DNA from: Phaseolus vulgaris | Taxonomy: Eukaryota; Streptophyta; Magnoliopsida; Fabales; Fabaceae | NCBI RefSeq assembly: GCF_000499845.2 | Contig: NC_023749.2 | Span: forward strand, 44,147,608-44,211,607 | DNA: 64,000 nucleotides | Direction: 5' to 3' | Shown: positions 22,775 through 35,528 of the stretch, in pieces | How positions within the stretch are numbered: position 1 is the first letter of the stretch | Layout of the letters: every line of letters begins with the position of its first letter | Position numbers and translations under genes: made by a program | The notes under the pieces: generated by a model | The model's input: the letters and a program-made list of their open reading frames with translations, nothing else | What the model was told of the DNA's origin: nothing | Databases searched by the model: none

Positions 22775-24306
22775 TTTTTTAAAAAAATTTACCTTAAAAT
22801 CCAACAAGATGTTAACATTTTTTATAAGAGAAATGATATTTGGACAACTTATATTAGTTTACAATTTCATTTTTTTTTAAATTCAATTTTTTTTATTAAA
22901 CAAATACTCTTTCTTCATATCATCAATCACAGGTTAAATACTCTTGTCAAAGTATCATTACTCTTAAATTAATTTTTATATTAAAGGAAAGTGATGTACT
23001 GGAAAAGATAGTTTTATATTAAAAAAAATGAAATTATATATGACAAATAAGACTTTAGTTATCTTATTTTTGTATTGAAATTGTGTTTAGTAAGGATGTG
23101 ACTTCTTTACCATTTTAGGAAAGTGGATAAAACATGTTGTAACAGCGCATGATGATTGTGGAACAGTTATTTAAAATAAGTATACCGAGATGGAGCAAGA
23201 GTGGAATAAACACAAGTGAAAAAATAAATGCATAAATATAATTTGTGAATATTATTGAATAAATAAATGTGTATTTTGTTAGGTTTCAATGACTAGGAAA
23301 AGAAAGAGAGATACATGTTTTAATTTTTGAAGGTTTGTTTTATTGTAAAAATAGTGATATCTGCAGCTCTTTAAACTTACTAGAGTGAAGTCATGAAAAG
23401 TTTGGAAAAAAGATTTGGTACATTACTTCATATTATTATGAATTTGTTATATTATATATTATTATTATAAATAAAAAGTAATAAAAGTCGTGAACAATAT
23501 ACTTTGTTTAAGTATCACCATTAGTCTAATCAACGTGGTGGTCATCTATGAATGTTTTTTTTTAGCAAAGTCCTCTTTTATGTTTTATTTGAATTAGAGA
23601 GAGGAATTGAGAAAGTGATTTTGAGATGATTTCAAGAAAAAATACAAAAAAGTTAGAGTGTTTAAATTAAAATAAATAAAATGAAAAGTTTAAGAAAAGT
23701 TGATGAAAGTTTACAAGTGATGGTGTGATTAAAATTGATTTTTTTTAATTGATAAAAATGTAAGTTTATATATTTGTCCTTATATTTAAAAATTGTTGAA
23801 AAAATAATTTGATTGATTATTTGTGAATTATAATTGTTTGAATTAAAATATTATTTTTGGTAATTGAAATATTATTTTCAGTATTTTATTAGAGATAACT
23901 TCAGAAAAATATAAATGATGTAAAATTTTCATACCATGTCTATGATTGTCAGAAACTTTGTTTAGAAAAAAGTTGTAATTGTGATTTATTTATTTTTTAA
24001 TTATAGTTGTATGCAATTAAAAATTATTTTTTAATTATAGTTGTATGTAATTAAAAGATTATTTTTGTTAGTGTGTTGGAGCATATTATTTTCGATAATG
24101 TGTTGGAGCTAAAATTTGATAAAGCAAAAAATATTAATAAAATAAATATTAATGCAATAAATTATAATTTAAAGCAAAATTTATGGATAAAGTCCATGCA
24201 TAACAAATATTATAAATGTGCATAGAATTTGTATCATAATTAAGATTACAAATCCGAAAAGAAAAACACATATGCATAATAAAAGACAACCAAATTTTTA
24301 CATAGT
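22775..24306. other. AT-rich intergenic DNA
   Basis: No ORF with recognisable similarity and no clear element ends; a short direct repeat of TTTTTAATTATAGTTGTATG occurs around 23990-24055. Confidence 0.4.
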
Positions 24307-25547
24307 TTAGGAATTCATAGTCATTATCTTCACAAACTTTCTCATTCGTCGTTCGAGAGGTAGGCCAACAAAGAGTTGTTTCACCTCATTAGAATGACCA
24401 CACAGGAAGTCATAACAGTTTTCCAACAGATCTTTATCCTGTATGTTCATCTCCACAAACATTTCCCAAATATAAGATTCAGAGTACTAAAAAGTCGATG
24501 TACGGCGGAGTGTGCGTCTATGTTCACGAAATATGGAGTTTCGTTCTTTTTCTGCAACAACATGGCATCTGTTATATTGTAGGTTTTCTTCTGTAGCATT
24601 AGTCACTCGCTCTGATGACAAAACGATAACCTCAGAATGGCTTGTCACTCAGCAATATGACATAACCTATGTGACTGATCGCTACCCCTCTCAAGGATAT
24701 TAGTTAATCCTTCAAACCTTGTATTAAGCCTTTCCAATTGCATATCAATGACGTCTACCATGGGGGCTTTTCTTTTTCATCCCCTAGAAGAAGAAGTACT
24801 ACCTGATGGTTGGGATGACTGAGGTGGCATCAATGGGGGTCTCAGATTAGGGTCAGGACTGTATGAATCGACATTAGGACTAGCTGAGCGAGGAGTTTCA
24901 CATTGGGTCGCATCAATATCCGGCTCCTTTAGGATGTACTCCATATTGTGATCGTTATGGTCTACATTAAAATGATGAGATTAAGTTTAAGTTGATGACT
25001 GTAGTGTTGTTCTCCCACCGTGGCTGCTAGCATGATCAAGCCTCCATAAGTCTTCCATCAAGTTGTAGTGCTTGATGGGTTTATGCGCCACTTTGTAGTT
25101 GTGGGTTTTTCCTGTTCATTAATGAAAAAAATACATTGATATTCATAATTACTGTTTAATATATACGATAAGTCAACATCAGGTTGAATACGTTACCTTT
25201 ATCAACGCATCCCACACTTCATCATCAGCCTAAAAAATATTTTAGCTTTGATTCCAAGCGAAACGACTTAGTCCACTAAATAGATCATGGATCTCATGGC
25301 ATCTGTCCTTAAGGCTTTTCTACCTGTTCTTCACATGATTTTTTGTAATCTCTACCAATCCACTTTGATGTAGGGATTTAACGATGTTTGTGTAACCCAA
25401 GGTCGTCCCACTACCGTTAATGCGATTACCCATAGATGCCTCATCAATCATGGCATTCAGCAATCGGAAATCCATGTCGGTAGTCCATTTTTTGTGTTCA
25501 TGGATACCTGCAGATGACTCTGGAGCAATACCCTTCCCGCAATCCAT
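24307..25547 (-). pseudogene. Myb/SANT-like DNA-binding domain protein, degenerate
   Basis: On the minus strand an ATG at 25547 opens a Myb/SANT-like domain (KWTTDMDFRLLNAMIDEASMGNR, GYTNIVKSLHQSGLVEITKNHVKNR). Further down, near 24790-24680, the frame reads SGSTSSSRG*KRKAPMVDVI then a leucine-containing helix (DMQLERLNTRFEGLTNIL). It ends with FLCGHSNEVKQLFVGLP and a stop at 24307. Between these blocks frames shift and stops occur. The family is the Myb/SANT-like proteins that often accompany PIF/Harbinger-type transposons or derive from them. No transposase lies nearby. Confidence 0.72.
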
Positions 25548-26757
25548 GTATCAATACTTGTTGTATTTGAATGTATATTTTGCTTTGAAAGAGAGACTAT
25601 ATTTATAACTCTGAAATGTAGTTGTTTATTGCAGTTTTAATCACTGAATCGGTTAAAATAAGTTTTCAAAAAACTATTATGAAAACACATATTTAACCGA
25701 TTGAAACCACAATTTAACCGGTTGAATGAGTCTAGCAGTTGCATAACTAATTCAAAAATTAGTTTCAAAAAACCTCAAGCCAACTATGTGACAAACAACT
25801 GATTATCCCGATGATTCAACCGGTTGTTTTTCCTTTGCTTGGAAAAACACTTTGTTTCTTTTAAAACTGATTGATCAAGCTTTGTGTAGGAATTAAAACT
25901 GATCTTAACAAAGATTCTAAACAACCTAATATAAACCCAAACCAAAAAGCAACACAGCTTCAGGCTTCATATGGATTTGACACATCAAAGCTCTCATGTT
26001 CAACAACGATATCTTTCATTATGGACCAAGTACGACGTCAATTCTTGTTGACGACGCTCCTTTTGTGGAACCAACTCCGGCATAGCACTATGTGTCTTCG
26101 TTGACACACGTAACACATCCAATCATGCAAAGGATTGGCATTGCTGCTACTTGCGTTTGCAAATTTATTTACTCTTGTATTTGTGAAATTAGTGTGAAAT
26201 CAACACCCATAACATCGGGATTTATGTCATTGTGCTAGACATCTCCACAATGTTGAAATACATAGATTAATGGTTATCGTTATCCCTGGTCACAAAACCT
26301 TCACAGTCATATAAGTTTAACTATTAGGTCTAAATAACCATATTTAAAAAAAAATAATAGTTTGTAAAATAAAAAATTAAAGTATATAATTAATTTATAA
26401 GATCTTAGCGTAAAATTATTGTAGAGTTTAAATTGTACTTTCTTCACTTCTAAGTTTTTTATTTTAAGTTCTTTTTACTTCATTTCAAAAAAATATTATA
26501 TGTACAGTAGTATTTTTATACTTATAATTAATTTATAAATTCCAAATAATATTCTTTATACTTATAACTATTTTATAAATTCACAATAATATTTATCAAC
26601 TTTTTTACTTCATTTTTTAGAAAAAATTAAATATTATATCTAAAGTATTTGTAAAATAGTATTTTCAAAAATTAAAATATTTTTTATACTTGTAATTATT
26701 TTATAAATTCAAAATAATATTTATAAAGTTTTTTACTTGATATTTTTTTTAAAAATT
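25548..26757. other. AT-rich intergenic DNA with short internal repeats
   Basis: No supported gene. 26500-26750 repeats ATTTTATAAATTC...AATAATATTTAT several times. A few AACCGGTTGA-type motifs lie at 25690-25830. Confidence 0.4.
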
Positions 26758-27475
26758 TGTCTTGAACAGGAATGCTCAAGACCTCGGTCCAAATACTTGG
26801 GGGAGGTAAGCTCGGTGTTTGGGTCTAAGAGGTGGGTCGTGAGCTCGGCCCAGATGTTAGTCAACCCATAAAAGGTAGTTAAAATGAAAGATATAATTGT
26901 TATTATTTAAATTTGTTATCATATTATTCTGAAGATGAAAGATATAATTATTATTGTTTAAATTTGTTATTAGTATAATATATTTTTTAATGTAAAAGAT
27001 AAGTGTGTATGGTTATTAATTTACGTAAATATATGCATACAGTTGTTGGTTGAAAGGATAAAGTTGTTAAATAAGAGAAGCACCGTGAGTAAGGGTGCAC
27101 ACATAAACATAATATTTTCCTGTTGTTAGCACCTGAAGATAAGTGGTGCCCCGTTAGCAGGTGGTTTTTCTGTTATTATTTTATGCTTTCAGTAGAGATA
27201 AGATTCTCATGAGCGAAAGTTGTTACAAAAGTAGTTATAAAAGGGGCTTGAGTCCCCCCGGTAAAGGTACGATGTTTCTGAATACTAGACTGAAACCGAA
27301 TATTTATCTTATTTTAATAAGTTCTTGCTGACTTGATCGTCGGAGTGTGATCAACAGGTAGAGCCTCATCTGTCCCAACAAAGCCACGTTCCAATGCAGC
27401 AAGAAGATGTAGAACAGATTCCAGAGGAGATAGATTAGAAGTGGAGCTTCTCACTAGAGTCAATCGACGAGAACA
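26758..27475 (+). repeat. Gypsy-like 5' LTR, copy A
   Basis: Starts TGTCTTGAACAGGAATGCTC and ends GACGAGAACA. It holds a TATAAAAGGGGCTTGAG promoter-like box (about 27237) shared with the copies at 29417 and 30935. Directly after it comes TTTGGCGCCCATCGTGGGG, a primer-binding site of the TGGCGCC type seen in plant gypsy elements. Confidence 0.85.
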
Positions 27476-27494
27476 TTTGGCGCCCATCGTGGGG
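27476..27494 (+). other. Primer-binding site of copy A
   Basis: TTTGGCGCCCATCGTGGGG follows the LTR directly. The same motif, with CACCC for CGCCC, follows LTR copy B on the other strand. Confidence 0.7.
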
Positions 27495-27561
27495 CCCGAT
27501 AAAACCTGATCTCACCCACATTCGTGTTTAAAGCCTTGTAACGTGAAAAGGAACACTAAAC

Positions 27562-27830
27562 ATGGACCGTTGGGATTCGAAGGAAGTGACGCCCCCTTTT
27601 TACAGCAACTCATGGAGATCATGAGGGCTCTCTAGGAAGCCAATGAATAGTATAGACAAGAGTATAAACAAATCCAGCAAGAAGCTAGATCCGAGCAAGA
27701 GAGGTGATACAATCCAAGTAGACAAGAAGATGACCAAGGACTCAAGAGACCATTCACATTATAAGCAGTCATCACAACAATCAAGTGAAGACTCCATCAA
27801 AGATCTAACGAACCTCACCAGAGGAAGAAC
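27562..27830 (+). pseudogene. gypsy-like gag N-terminus, several stops
   Basis: The reading GFEGSDAPFLQQLMEIMRAL, then EAN and YRQEYKQIQQEARSEQER, is interrupted by three stops (after MRAL, after EANE, after EQER) and starts about 15 codons late by a frameshift relative to the ATG at 27562. It is the start of gag, matching the copy on the opposite strand at 29210-29380. Confidence 0.7.
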
Positions 27831-28540
27831 TTGGCATAGACCAGAACACCAAATGTTTTTTCTTCTGGTCTTCTTAAAAATAAAACATGTTGTAAATAAT
27901 TTAGGCTCACTTTAGGGGTCCAAATAGCAAGATAGGCTATAGTAGGTTCATATAGCATAAAAGGGAGTGTTCTTGGTGAAATGGGCTTGTTCCAAGCCCA
28001 CTTTTTCAAGACAAGGCATCTAGGTTTAGGAAAGTTGACTTAGCTTCTAGAAGAACAAGCCTAAGGTGCGGTTTTGACTTAGTCAAACCCTAAAAACCAC
28101 CCATCACTCTTTTATAATCATACCCTTGCTTATCTTGTTTTCCAAGGCACCCATTCCTATAAATAGGAATGGGTTCCTTACTCCATGTATCCTCAAGTTG
28201 AATTTTGATATAAAAAGTAAAACTTTGCACAAATTGTGTGAGGCTTATGTTCTCTTAACTTAGGTCTTATCTTGTGAGAGTTGAGAGCTCTTCAAGTGGC
28301 GGCCCTCCACACTTATCTTGGAGAATCCACACTCCAAGTGGTGTGTTCTTCTTTTGTCCATCACCATAAGCATTCTTTCCTTCATCTCTTCTTCCATTGT
28401 TCCATTACGCCTTTGTTCTTTATAATTGTGTTCTTGCTTTTGCTTCCTTTTTCCATTTCGGTTTCCTCCATTACATTTGTTTCCTTTCATGAGTTTCAAT
28501 TCCTTAATATGCATCATCTTCACCATTTAATGTGTTTTTC
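27830..28540 (+). mobile_element. LTR-like insertion inside gag, edges uncertain
   Basis: The gag reading is interrupted by about 0.7 kb with LTR-like features: CCTATAAATAGGAATGGG (TATA box, about 28154), then a leader GTGGCGGCCCTCCACACTTATC. Likely starts are near 27830 or at TGTTGTAAAT (27889); the likely end is near 28540. No target duplication found. I recognise the sequence type as a common legume repeat but cannot name it. Confidence 0.5.
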
Positions 28541-28551
28541 CATATGGCAGA

Positions 28552-29044
28552 GATAGAGTTTTCTTGTGTAGCCAATGAGGAATTGCGCAAGACCGACGAG
28601 AGAAGTAAGACTCTACAGCAGTGTGACCGACGAGGGTTGAAGGAGTACCTTGAGGCTGATCATGAAAAGAAAAAGGGAGCAGTTGGCCTCAGGGACCAAG
28701 GACATGAGATACCAATCCATGGAGAGATGAACACCATCTCGAGAGGATTTTCTGGAGGAAGGAGCTCTACTTCCAAGCGTAAGCGATATGCGCAGGTAGT
28801 GATGTACCTGGAGGCGAGCAGACCTGACCATCCATCAGAACCCGATCTCTTCTTTGTGAGCTCTGACTTGGAAGATGTGGTTTCGCACGAGGATGATCCA
28901 GTGGTCATATCTGTTATCACCGTGGGAAGAAAGGTACACAAAATTTTGATCGACCAGGGGAGCTTGGCTAACGTGATGTTTTGGGAGACCTTAGTCAATT
29001 TGCAGTTAGCCCCTGACTTAGTAGGTGCCTTGTGTGTAAATTGA
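28552..29044 (+). pseudogene. gypsy-like gag C-terminus and protease
   Basis: Open piece with EINTISGGFSGG-like sequence (EMNTISRGFSGGRSS), SKRKRYAQVV and then the retroviral-type protease start KVHKILIDQGSLANVMFWET. The active-site triplet reads DQG where DTG/DSG is canonical; DQG is, to my knowledge, common in this legume family. The frame ends inside the 70-bp tandem repeat. Confidence 0.7.
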
Positions 29045-29210
29045 TTTTCTGTTGTTAGGTAAGATGACCTGTCTTAGTAAGATGACCCGAGTAGGCGCCC
29101 TGCGTGTAAATTGATTACCTGTTGTTAGGTAAAACGAATTGTCCCGATAAGATGATCCGAGTAGGTGCCCTGTGTGTAAATTGGTTATTTGTTGTCAGGT
29201 AAGACGACCT
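29021..29210. repeat. 70-bp tandem repeat, 2.7 copies
   Basis: Units begin GTAGG(T/C)GCC(C/T)TG at 29021, 29091 and 29161, spaced exactly 70 bp. It lies at the join between two oppositely oriented retrotransposon 5' halves. Confidence 0.88.
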
Positions 29211-29397
29211 TCTTCTTGAATCCATTTTTGCTCTCATCTGTGCACCTCATTCACCTCTTGGAGGGCCTTCATGGAATCCATGAGTTGTTGTAAAACGGGG
29301 GCATCACTTCCTTCAGATCCTTGCGGGCCTTGCCTTGTGTTTCTCATCACGTCAGAAGGATCAATCACGAATACGGATGGGATCAAGCTTTATCGGA
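29210..29397 (-). pseudogene. gypsy-like gag N-terminus, opposite strand
   Basis: Minus-strand reading MRNTRQGPQGSEGSDAPVLQ, then LMDSMKALQEVNEVHR and a stop. It corresponds to the gag start of copy A on the plus strand. It lies downstream of LTR copy B and its primer-binding site, so it is the 5' end of a second element. Confidence 0.7.
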
Positions 29398-29416
29398 CCC
29401 CACGGTGGGTGCCAAA

Positions 29417-30013
29417 TGTTCTCGCCGGTTGACCTCAGTTGGACTGGATGGAGAGCTTCGCTTTTGGTATGTCTCCTCTTGATGCACTGGAACAACGCTC
29501 CGCTAGGACAGAGGGGTCTCTACCTATTGATCACACTCCGACGATCAAGTCAATGAGAGCATACAAAATAAGTATTCATTTGCAGTCTTAAGTATTCAGA
29601 AACAACGTTCCTTTACCGGGGTCTCAAGCCCCTTTTATAGATTTCCCTTCAATAGCTTCTACTAATGAGACCACAATCTCAACACAAAGCATATAATCAT
29701 GAAAGAAAAACCACCTGTCAACGTGCACCTCTTATATTCGGGTGCTAACAATAGGAAAATATTTTGTTTACACGTGCATCATTATTCTCAGGTGCTAACA
29801 ACATTATTCTCAACAGCTTTTATTTGCATTTTAATTAGCGTATGTGTTATAAACAAACAAAATATTTCTTTTATTTTAACTATCTTTTTGAGTTGTCTTA
29901 CCAGCGCTTGGGCTGAGCTCATGGCCCACCCTTTGGGCCCAAGTTGGCCTAAAAACTGAGCTGACCATACAAAAGTGCTTGGACCAAGGTCCCGAGCACT
30001 CCTGTCTAGTACA
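29417..30013 (-). repeat. Gypsy-like 5' LTR, copy B, inverted
   Basis: Read on the minus strand it starts TGTACTAGACAGGAGTGCTC at 30013 and ends GGCGAGAACA at 29417, followed by TTTGGCACCCACCGTGGGG (29416-29398). Shares the ATAAAAGGGGCTTGAGACCCC box with copies A and C. Confidence 0.85.
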
Positions 30014-30469
30014 GTTTCTTCTTTCAGTCCCAATGTGAACGTTGATTCATTAATATTGTAATCTTTGGGTATCCGTCATTTTCGTGCATTGTTCATTTTC
30101 TTTTTCATGTCAGATGCTGAATATGGCAACTTTTGCTTTGATTATATTCTCTACGTCTTTAAGTATATGAAAAAATTTGAATTGTTTCCTCTCTGATATG
30201 AACATTAACCCTTTAATGTATGTGACTGATTCTTCAATCATATCTCTATCACAATTGCTTCACTATAATTGCCTTGGACATTGATTATGGAAATAATTGT
30301 TATTTAAAAAAAAAAAATACTGAAAAATCACTCATTAAATAACCAAAATCGATCACTAATTTTATTTAAAAAATATTATTATAATTTTATCATTATTAAA
30401 ACTATTAAAGTTAATATTAACGCTTTAACGGAGGAAGGAGTTGATCGTAGGTCCATTGAGTAATGAAAC
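30014..30469. other. Intergenic AT-rich stretch
   Basis: No gene or element end recognised. Confidence 0.35.
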
Positions 30470-30536
<67 letters not shown>

Positions 30537-30934
30537 AATAATAATAATAATAATAGTATAATAATAACAATATCATTAATGTTACTATTAATATTATTTT
30601 AATTATTATTAATACTATTAATATTAATATTATTGATATTATTATTATTATTATATTTATTAATATTATTAATGCTAACATTATTATTATTATTATATTT
30701 ATTAATATTATTAATGTTGATATTAATATTAATAATATTACTATTATTATTATTATTATTATTGATATTAATATTATTTTTATTATTATAATTATTATTA
30801 ATTTTATTAATATTAATATTATTATTACTTTTATTATAGTTATTAATATTATTATTAGTATTATTATTAGTATTATTTGTTATTAATATTGTTATTAATA
30901 TTACTATAATTATTATTAATATTATTATTGCTAT
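30470..30934. repeat. ATT/AAT microsatellite with inverted switch
   Basis: About 20 perfect ATT units (30471-30531) switch directly to AAT units (30532-30555), then degrade into interrupted ATT/AAT repeats to 30934. The switch makes a perfect inverted repeat. Confidence 0.9.
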
Positions 30935-31488
30935 TGTACTAGACCAGAGCGCTCAGAGCTCAGATCTTGATGTATGGCCCAGGCAGGTCAGCTCGGTTGT
31001 TGGACCAGTATAATGGGCCATGTGATTGAGTTCAGTTTGGACAATACACTCATTTTTGGTATAATTGAGGTAACCTTTTATACATAAATATAACGTTGTT
31101 AATAAAAGGTATTTGTGGATCTAGGGGTACGCTTAGTGCATGTGGGGTCTAGGTTAAGTAAATATTTTCTCCTAAACAGAATTTGTTTCTCCTGTTGAGT
31201 GTGCTTTTAGTTGAGATTAGATTCTCGTGATAGAAAGTTGTTATAAGAGGTAGGCTATAAAAGGGGCTTGAGACCCCAGATTAAGGTACGTTGTTTTCAA
31301 GACTAAAACTGAATACTTCTTAAATTCTAGTAAGCCCTTTACTGACTTGATCGTCAGAGTGAAATCAACAGGTAGGGTCCCCTTTGTTTCAACGGAGCTA
31401 CGTTCCATAGCAACAAGAGATAGAACAGATTCCTAAAGAGACAGACGGAGCTAGAGTTTGTCACTAGAGTCAATAGACGAGCAAGACA
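30935..31488 (+). repeat. Gypsy-like solo LTR, copy C
   Basis: Starts TGTACTAGACCAGAGCGCTC and contains ATAAAAGGGGCTTGAGACCCC and the TGACTTGATCGTC...GAGTG block shared with copies A and B. It ends near GACGAGCAAGACA, with no primer-binding site or gag after it. ATT repeats flank both sides, so it inserted into the microsatellite. Confidence 0.75.
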
Positions 31489-34278
31489 ACTGACGATAAC
31501 AACTATAATTATTATTAATATATTTAGTATTATTAAACTTATTATTATAATTATTAATATTATCATTATTATTGTAATAAATATTAATTTTATTAATATT
31601 AGTACTATTCAACAATGCTAATATTAGCGTGGAAATTGGAAGAGAAAAGTATACATAAATTTTTTGGAAATAAATTCTTAGTAAAGTCACCAATTTTGTA
31701 ACTGCTTTTATGACTGATTTGGTGACTGATTTTTTGACATATTTTATATGACTAAAAATGTTGTTATATTGGTCATTAAATCATAAAAATAACTTTTTGT
31801 CACTAATTTGGTCACGGATAGTGACCACATTTTTCAGTCACTGATTTTGTCACTAATAGTGACCACATTTTTCGGTAATTGATTTCGATCATTCAACAAT
31901 TTTCTTGACTTTGTCATCAACTATGCATCTCTGCCATCTGTAATTTGCCAGAATGTTCTCTTAAGTTATTTCTAACTTTGTTGTAAATTTGAACATTGGA
32001 TGTAATCTTGGATTTGCTTTGAATCTCGATCTCCACTTGAGCTCTGTTGCATTTGACATTGATCAAGAAAGGTTTTGGCTTGTGTCTTTAATGATTTTTC
32101 TTATTTGAATTCTTTTAATTGTATTTCTTAGAAATTCTCTTTCTCTTCGTTATTTGCAACAACTTTGAATGCTCTGCAATAACTTCATTAAGCCCGTTGG
32201 ATGCTCTATAAGAAAACTTGTGCACATTCTCCTTTACGTCTTTATGGTTCCTAAAATCATATTTTGAAACCTTTGTGATTATTAATATTTTCAATATGTG
32301 AGAGCAAATGTACCATCAATACTTTCCGTTCTTAGATATTAATTCAATTCACTATATTCAAGTTTACTAAGAACAAATATAATCACAACTTTTCTTGAAT
32401 AAATTCCATAAAATGTATTTCAAAAAAACATTAAATGAATAGGACACGTGTGTGCTCTGTTTTTTTGAAGTCTTTTTCAAACATAGATTTGGAATATCTA
32501 ATTAAGCACACATGTGTTTGTACAAAATATTCTTCATCTAACATTCAAGACAAATTAATTTTGCTCAGTGTGTTTCAAAGAATTTTTTCAATATTTAGAC
32601 AATTTAGTCACATGATATATTCGATGAAGTTCATTTGAAAACCTTTTAGATCTTACTTAAAAGTTGCGCTTTGATGCAAATATAATTTATATGATTTAGC
32701 TTAGTCAAAACGAGTTCAGAAAACATTTGATAAACATTTAAGCACATATAAAGTGAAATGATTAAGTTTGGAAACTTCCCTGACATTTAATCGCCCAACA
32801 CATAATCATCGTCTGCCACGTTCATTTGATCATCGTTTGCCCTATGTAATGCTCATGCTTTAAATGTTCTTCTCATATTATCGTATAGCGCATCCAAATA
32901 TTTTTTACGCATTTAGCTTTGGGCATTTGTGCGTTCGTCTAACACTAAAGTATGACGCTTAGTCCATTGAGTTTTGTTATAGATATCGTCTGTCAACTTG
33001 ATAAGCCCTTAGATGTAACTCATATGATATGTCCATTTCTGATGCTTCAATGCTTATTTTTTATGCGTCTGATGCATTATATTGTTTTGTTTTTTGTTTA
33101 CACTGTTCTTATCATTATAGATTTTTGTTATCATCAAAACATGCTTGAAAGTTTTTACTATTAAATAGTTTAAGACTGAATTGCCTTAACACAAATCATC
33201 TCAGTAAATCCATGCTTTATTAAACGTAAAAAAACAATATAGTATTGTATCGTCTGACCGACAAGTATCTTCCATGATCTATTGTTAAATGAATACTATC
33301 GTTTTAGAGACGAAGTATGACCATGTTTTATACTTAATTATTTTCAACACTTAATCCAAACAATGAATGTTGAACTTTTTTTCTAAGATATACTAATTAC
33401 ATGACTTATAAAAAAAATTTATAAAAATGATAAATATAAAAAATTAACTAAAACTAGAAATATCTTTTTTATCACTAAAGTAGTAACATTTGTTATTAGA
33501 AACTAGTGACAAGCCCTTTCATATGTGTACTTACTTTTTATTACATTAAAATTTAATACATATATAATTTTACAAAAGTGATATTAAAAATATTAAAATA
33601 ATATAATATACAAAATATATAATTTTGTAAGAATGCTGTTAAAAATGTTATGTGGTAGTTATTTTTAAAAGAGAAATTATTTAATTATTTTTAAGATAAA
33701 GAGAAATTCTTCAATTAAATATTTTATTAAATAATTAATTATTTTTTATTTATTAAAAGAAATTTTTTAATTAAAAAATAACATTAAAGGAAGTTATATA
33801 TTTCCTTTATAAAAATGGTATAGACGATAAAAAATATAACTTAAATAAATGAGTAAAATGTTGCAAAATAATACAATTTAGATAAATTAGTAAAATTTTA
33901 AATGTTGGTAAATAAATGTTTCCAAATATACAAAATGTAGTGGTGTGAAATGGTAAGATTATTTAGTTTTTTTTAATATAAATAATGGAAGAATTTATAT
34001 TTTAACTTTTATTAAATCTCTCTAAACAATTTAATGTCATTTATATAATTATAATTTTTATTTAACCAGTATTTTCTAATTTTAACTAAAGTTCCTCTCC
34101 GATCAAATTGTTAAGAACTGTGATCCATACAAAATAATCTGAACTATAAATCGCTTAATTTATCTGCAGAATTTAAATTAAATCACAATCAACTAAAATA
34201 TTAAATTTCACAATAAATGCCTTCAGCTACTTAAATAAACTGTACTACTCATAAAAGAAAAAAAAAAAGAATTAATTG
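31489..34278. other. AT-rich intergenic DNA
   Basis: 31495-31620 continues the ATT/AAT repeat. 31806-31880 holds two copies of GTGACCACATTTTTC(A/G)GT about 53 bp apart. The rest has no ORF with recognisable similarity. Confidence 0.4.
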
Positions 34279-34530
34279 TGCACTGCATCACAATTTTCAT
34301 TTCATTTAATAATACGAATTTGTAAATTTTTAATCCTACCATTTTTTCACACCAAAACGCGTTAAAAAATTTATTCAATTAAATGCTTTAAATATTTTTT
34401 TAATGTTCACTGCATCACAATTATTAATTCATTTAATTTTTAATTTTTTAATCCTACATTTTTTTTCACACCGAAATGCGTTATAAATTTACAAATCTCT
34501 CCAGTTAAATGCTTTAAATATTTTTTATTT
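34279..34530. repeat. Imperfect tandem duplication of about 127 bp
   Basis: CACTGCATCACAATT begins at 34281 and 34408. Each copy continues through AATCCTACNTTTTTTCACACC, AAATGCGTTA and TTAAATGCTTTAAATATTTTTT. Confidence 0.8.
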
Positions 34531-35528
34531 TTAATTTTAGAAGTTGGTTTACCTTGATAATCTTGTAATTAGCTCAAAAAAGTTTCTATCAATTATTTCA
34601 ACCATATATTCCTTTTAATTTGCATTCTTTTAAATTATTTTTTTTTAACAAATTTATAAAACTTTTATAATTAAAAATAACTTTATACTATTTAAATATT
34701 TTTTATTTATCATGGATATTTTAAAACTTTTATATGAAAATATTTATCCAGGATAATCAATTAAAATACATTTACTTAAATAATTCAAATATCCGAAAAT
34801 TATTATAGAAACTAAGTTGAATTTATGGTTGAACTTTTATTTATGCTAATATGTATTCATAATTTGAATTTATGTTGAATTCATTTTGGAAAAGTAGGTA
34901 CATTACAAAATCTAAAAATATATTCTACTATTACTGAAATTCAAGATTCGAGATATATTTTCGCATTCTAAAATGGTAAGATCTTAAAAGGATGAAAACA
35001 TAGGGTACAAAAAGTAATTTCTTTTGTATTGTGTGTTACAATAGCCCAATAGTCCCAATAAAAAAGTAATATATATTCTATCCTTTTTAATAACAAACAG
35101 TTATATCATTTCTTTGCTCCCTTTACAATGGTGCCCTTCTCACTGTTGCAGGCGACTCCATAGAAGAGCTTTTACGCCCAATCACTGTATGCCCTTTTTC
35201 TATCTTTTTCTTCCCTTTTGCATTCTTGGTTTTGTTATGTTTCTCAGTGGTTTCAAACACTTGCACAGTGATGTAAAGCTTTTCCTTTTTGCTGCGCAGA
35301 GGAATGATGTAAAACTGTTACGAAGGTTCTTCCAGAAAGAAGAGTGGAAATAATTGGGATAGGATTGTTTTGTTTGGCGTTGATTGGTACTGGTGAATTG
35401 TGCATACCCTTTTGCACAAATCTAGCGTAGTTTGCTGTTCCATGCAGTTGTGAAAACAGTTGAATAGAAGGATAGGCACATTATTGGGTTTGGGTTTCTG
35501 GTGATTTTTGTGAACTCCTATCATAATA
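34531..35528. other. Upstream region of the LDL2-like gene
   Basis: AT-rich to about 35100, then C/T-richer sequence (35110-35528) that is probably promoter and 5' leader. No TATA box is obvious. The 79-codon ORF at 35114 looks like a chance leader ORF. Confidence 0.4.

Noticed and set aside
26758..30013. A single intact LTR retrotransposon bounded by the LTRs at 26758 and 29417
   Set aside because: The LTRs are inverted to each other and each is followed inward by a gag start, so they are 5' LTRs of two elements.
31700..31890. GTGACCACATTTTTC repeats as a further member of the GGTNACC arrays
   Set aside because: The words read AGTGACCAC without the 22-bp pair and without a 190-bp period.
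35114..35353. 79-codon ORF upstream of the LDL2-like gene as a separate gene or N-terminal extension
   Set aside because: Not in frame with the LDL2 start, and the protein start at 35529 already matches LDL2; most likely leader sequence.
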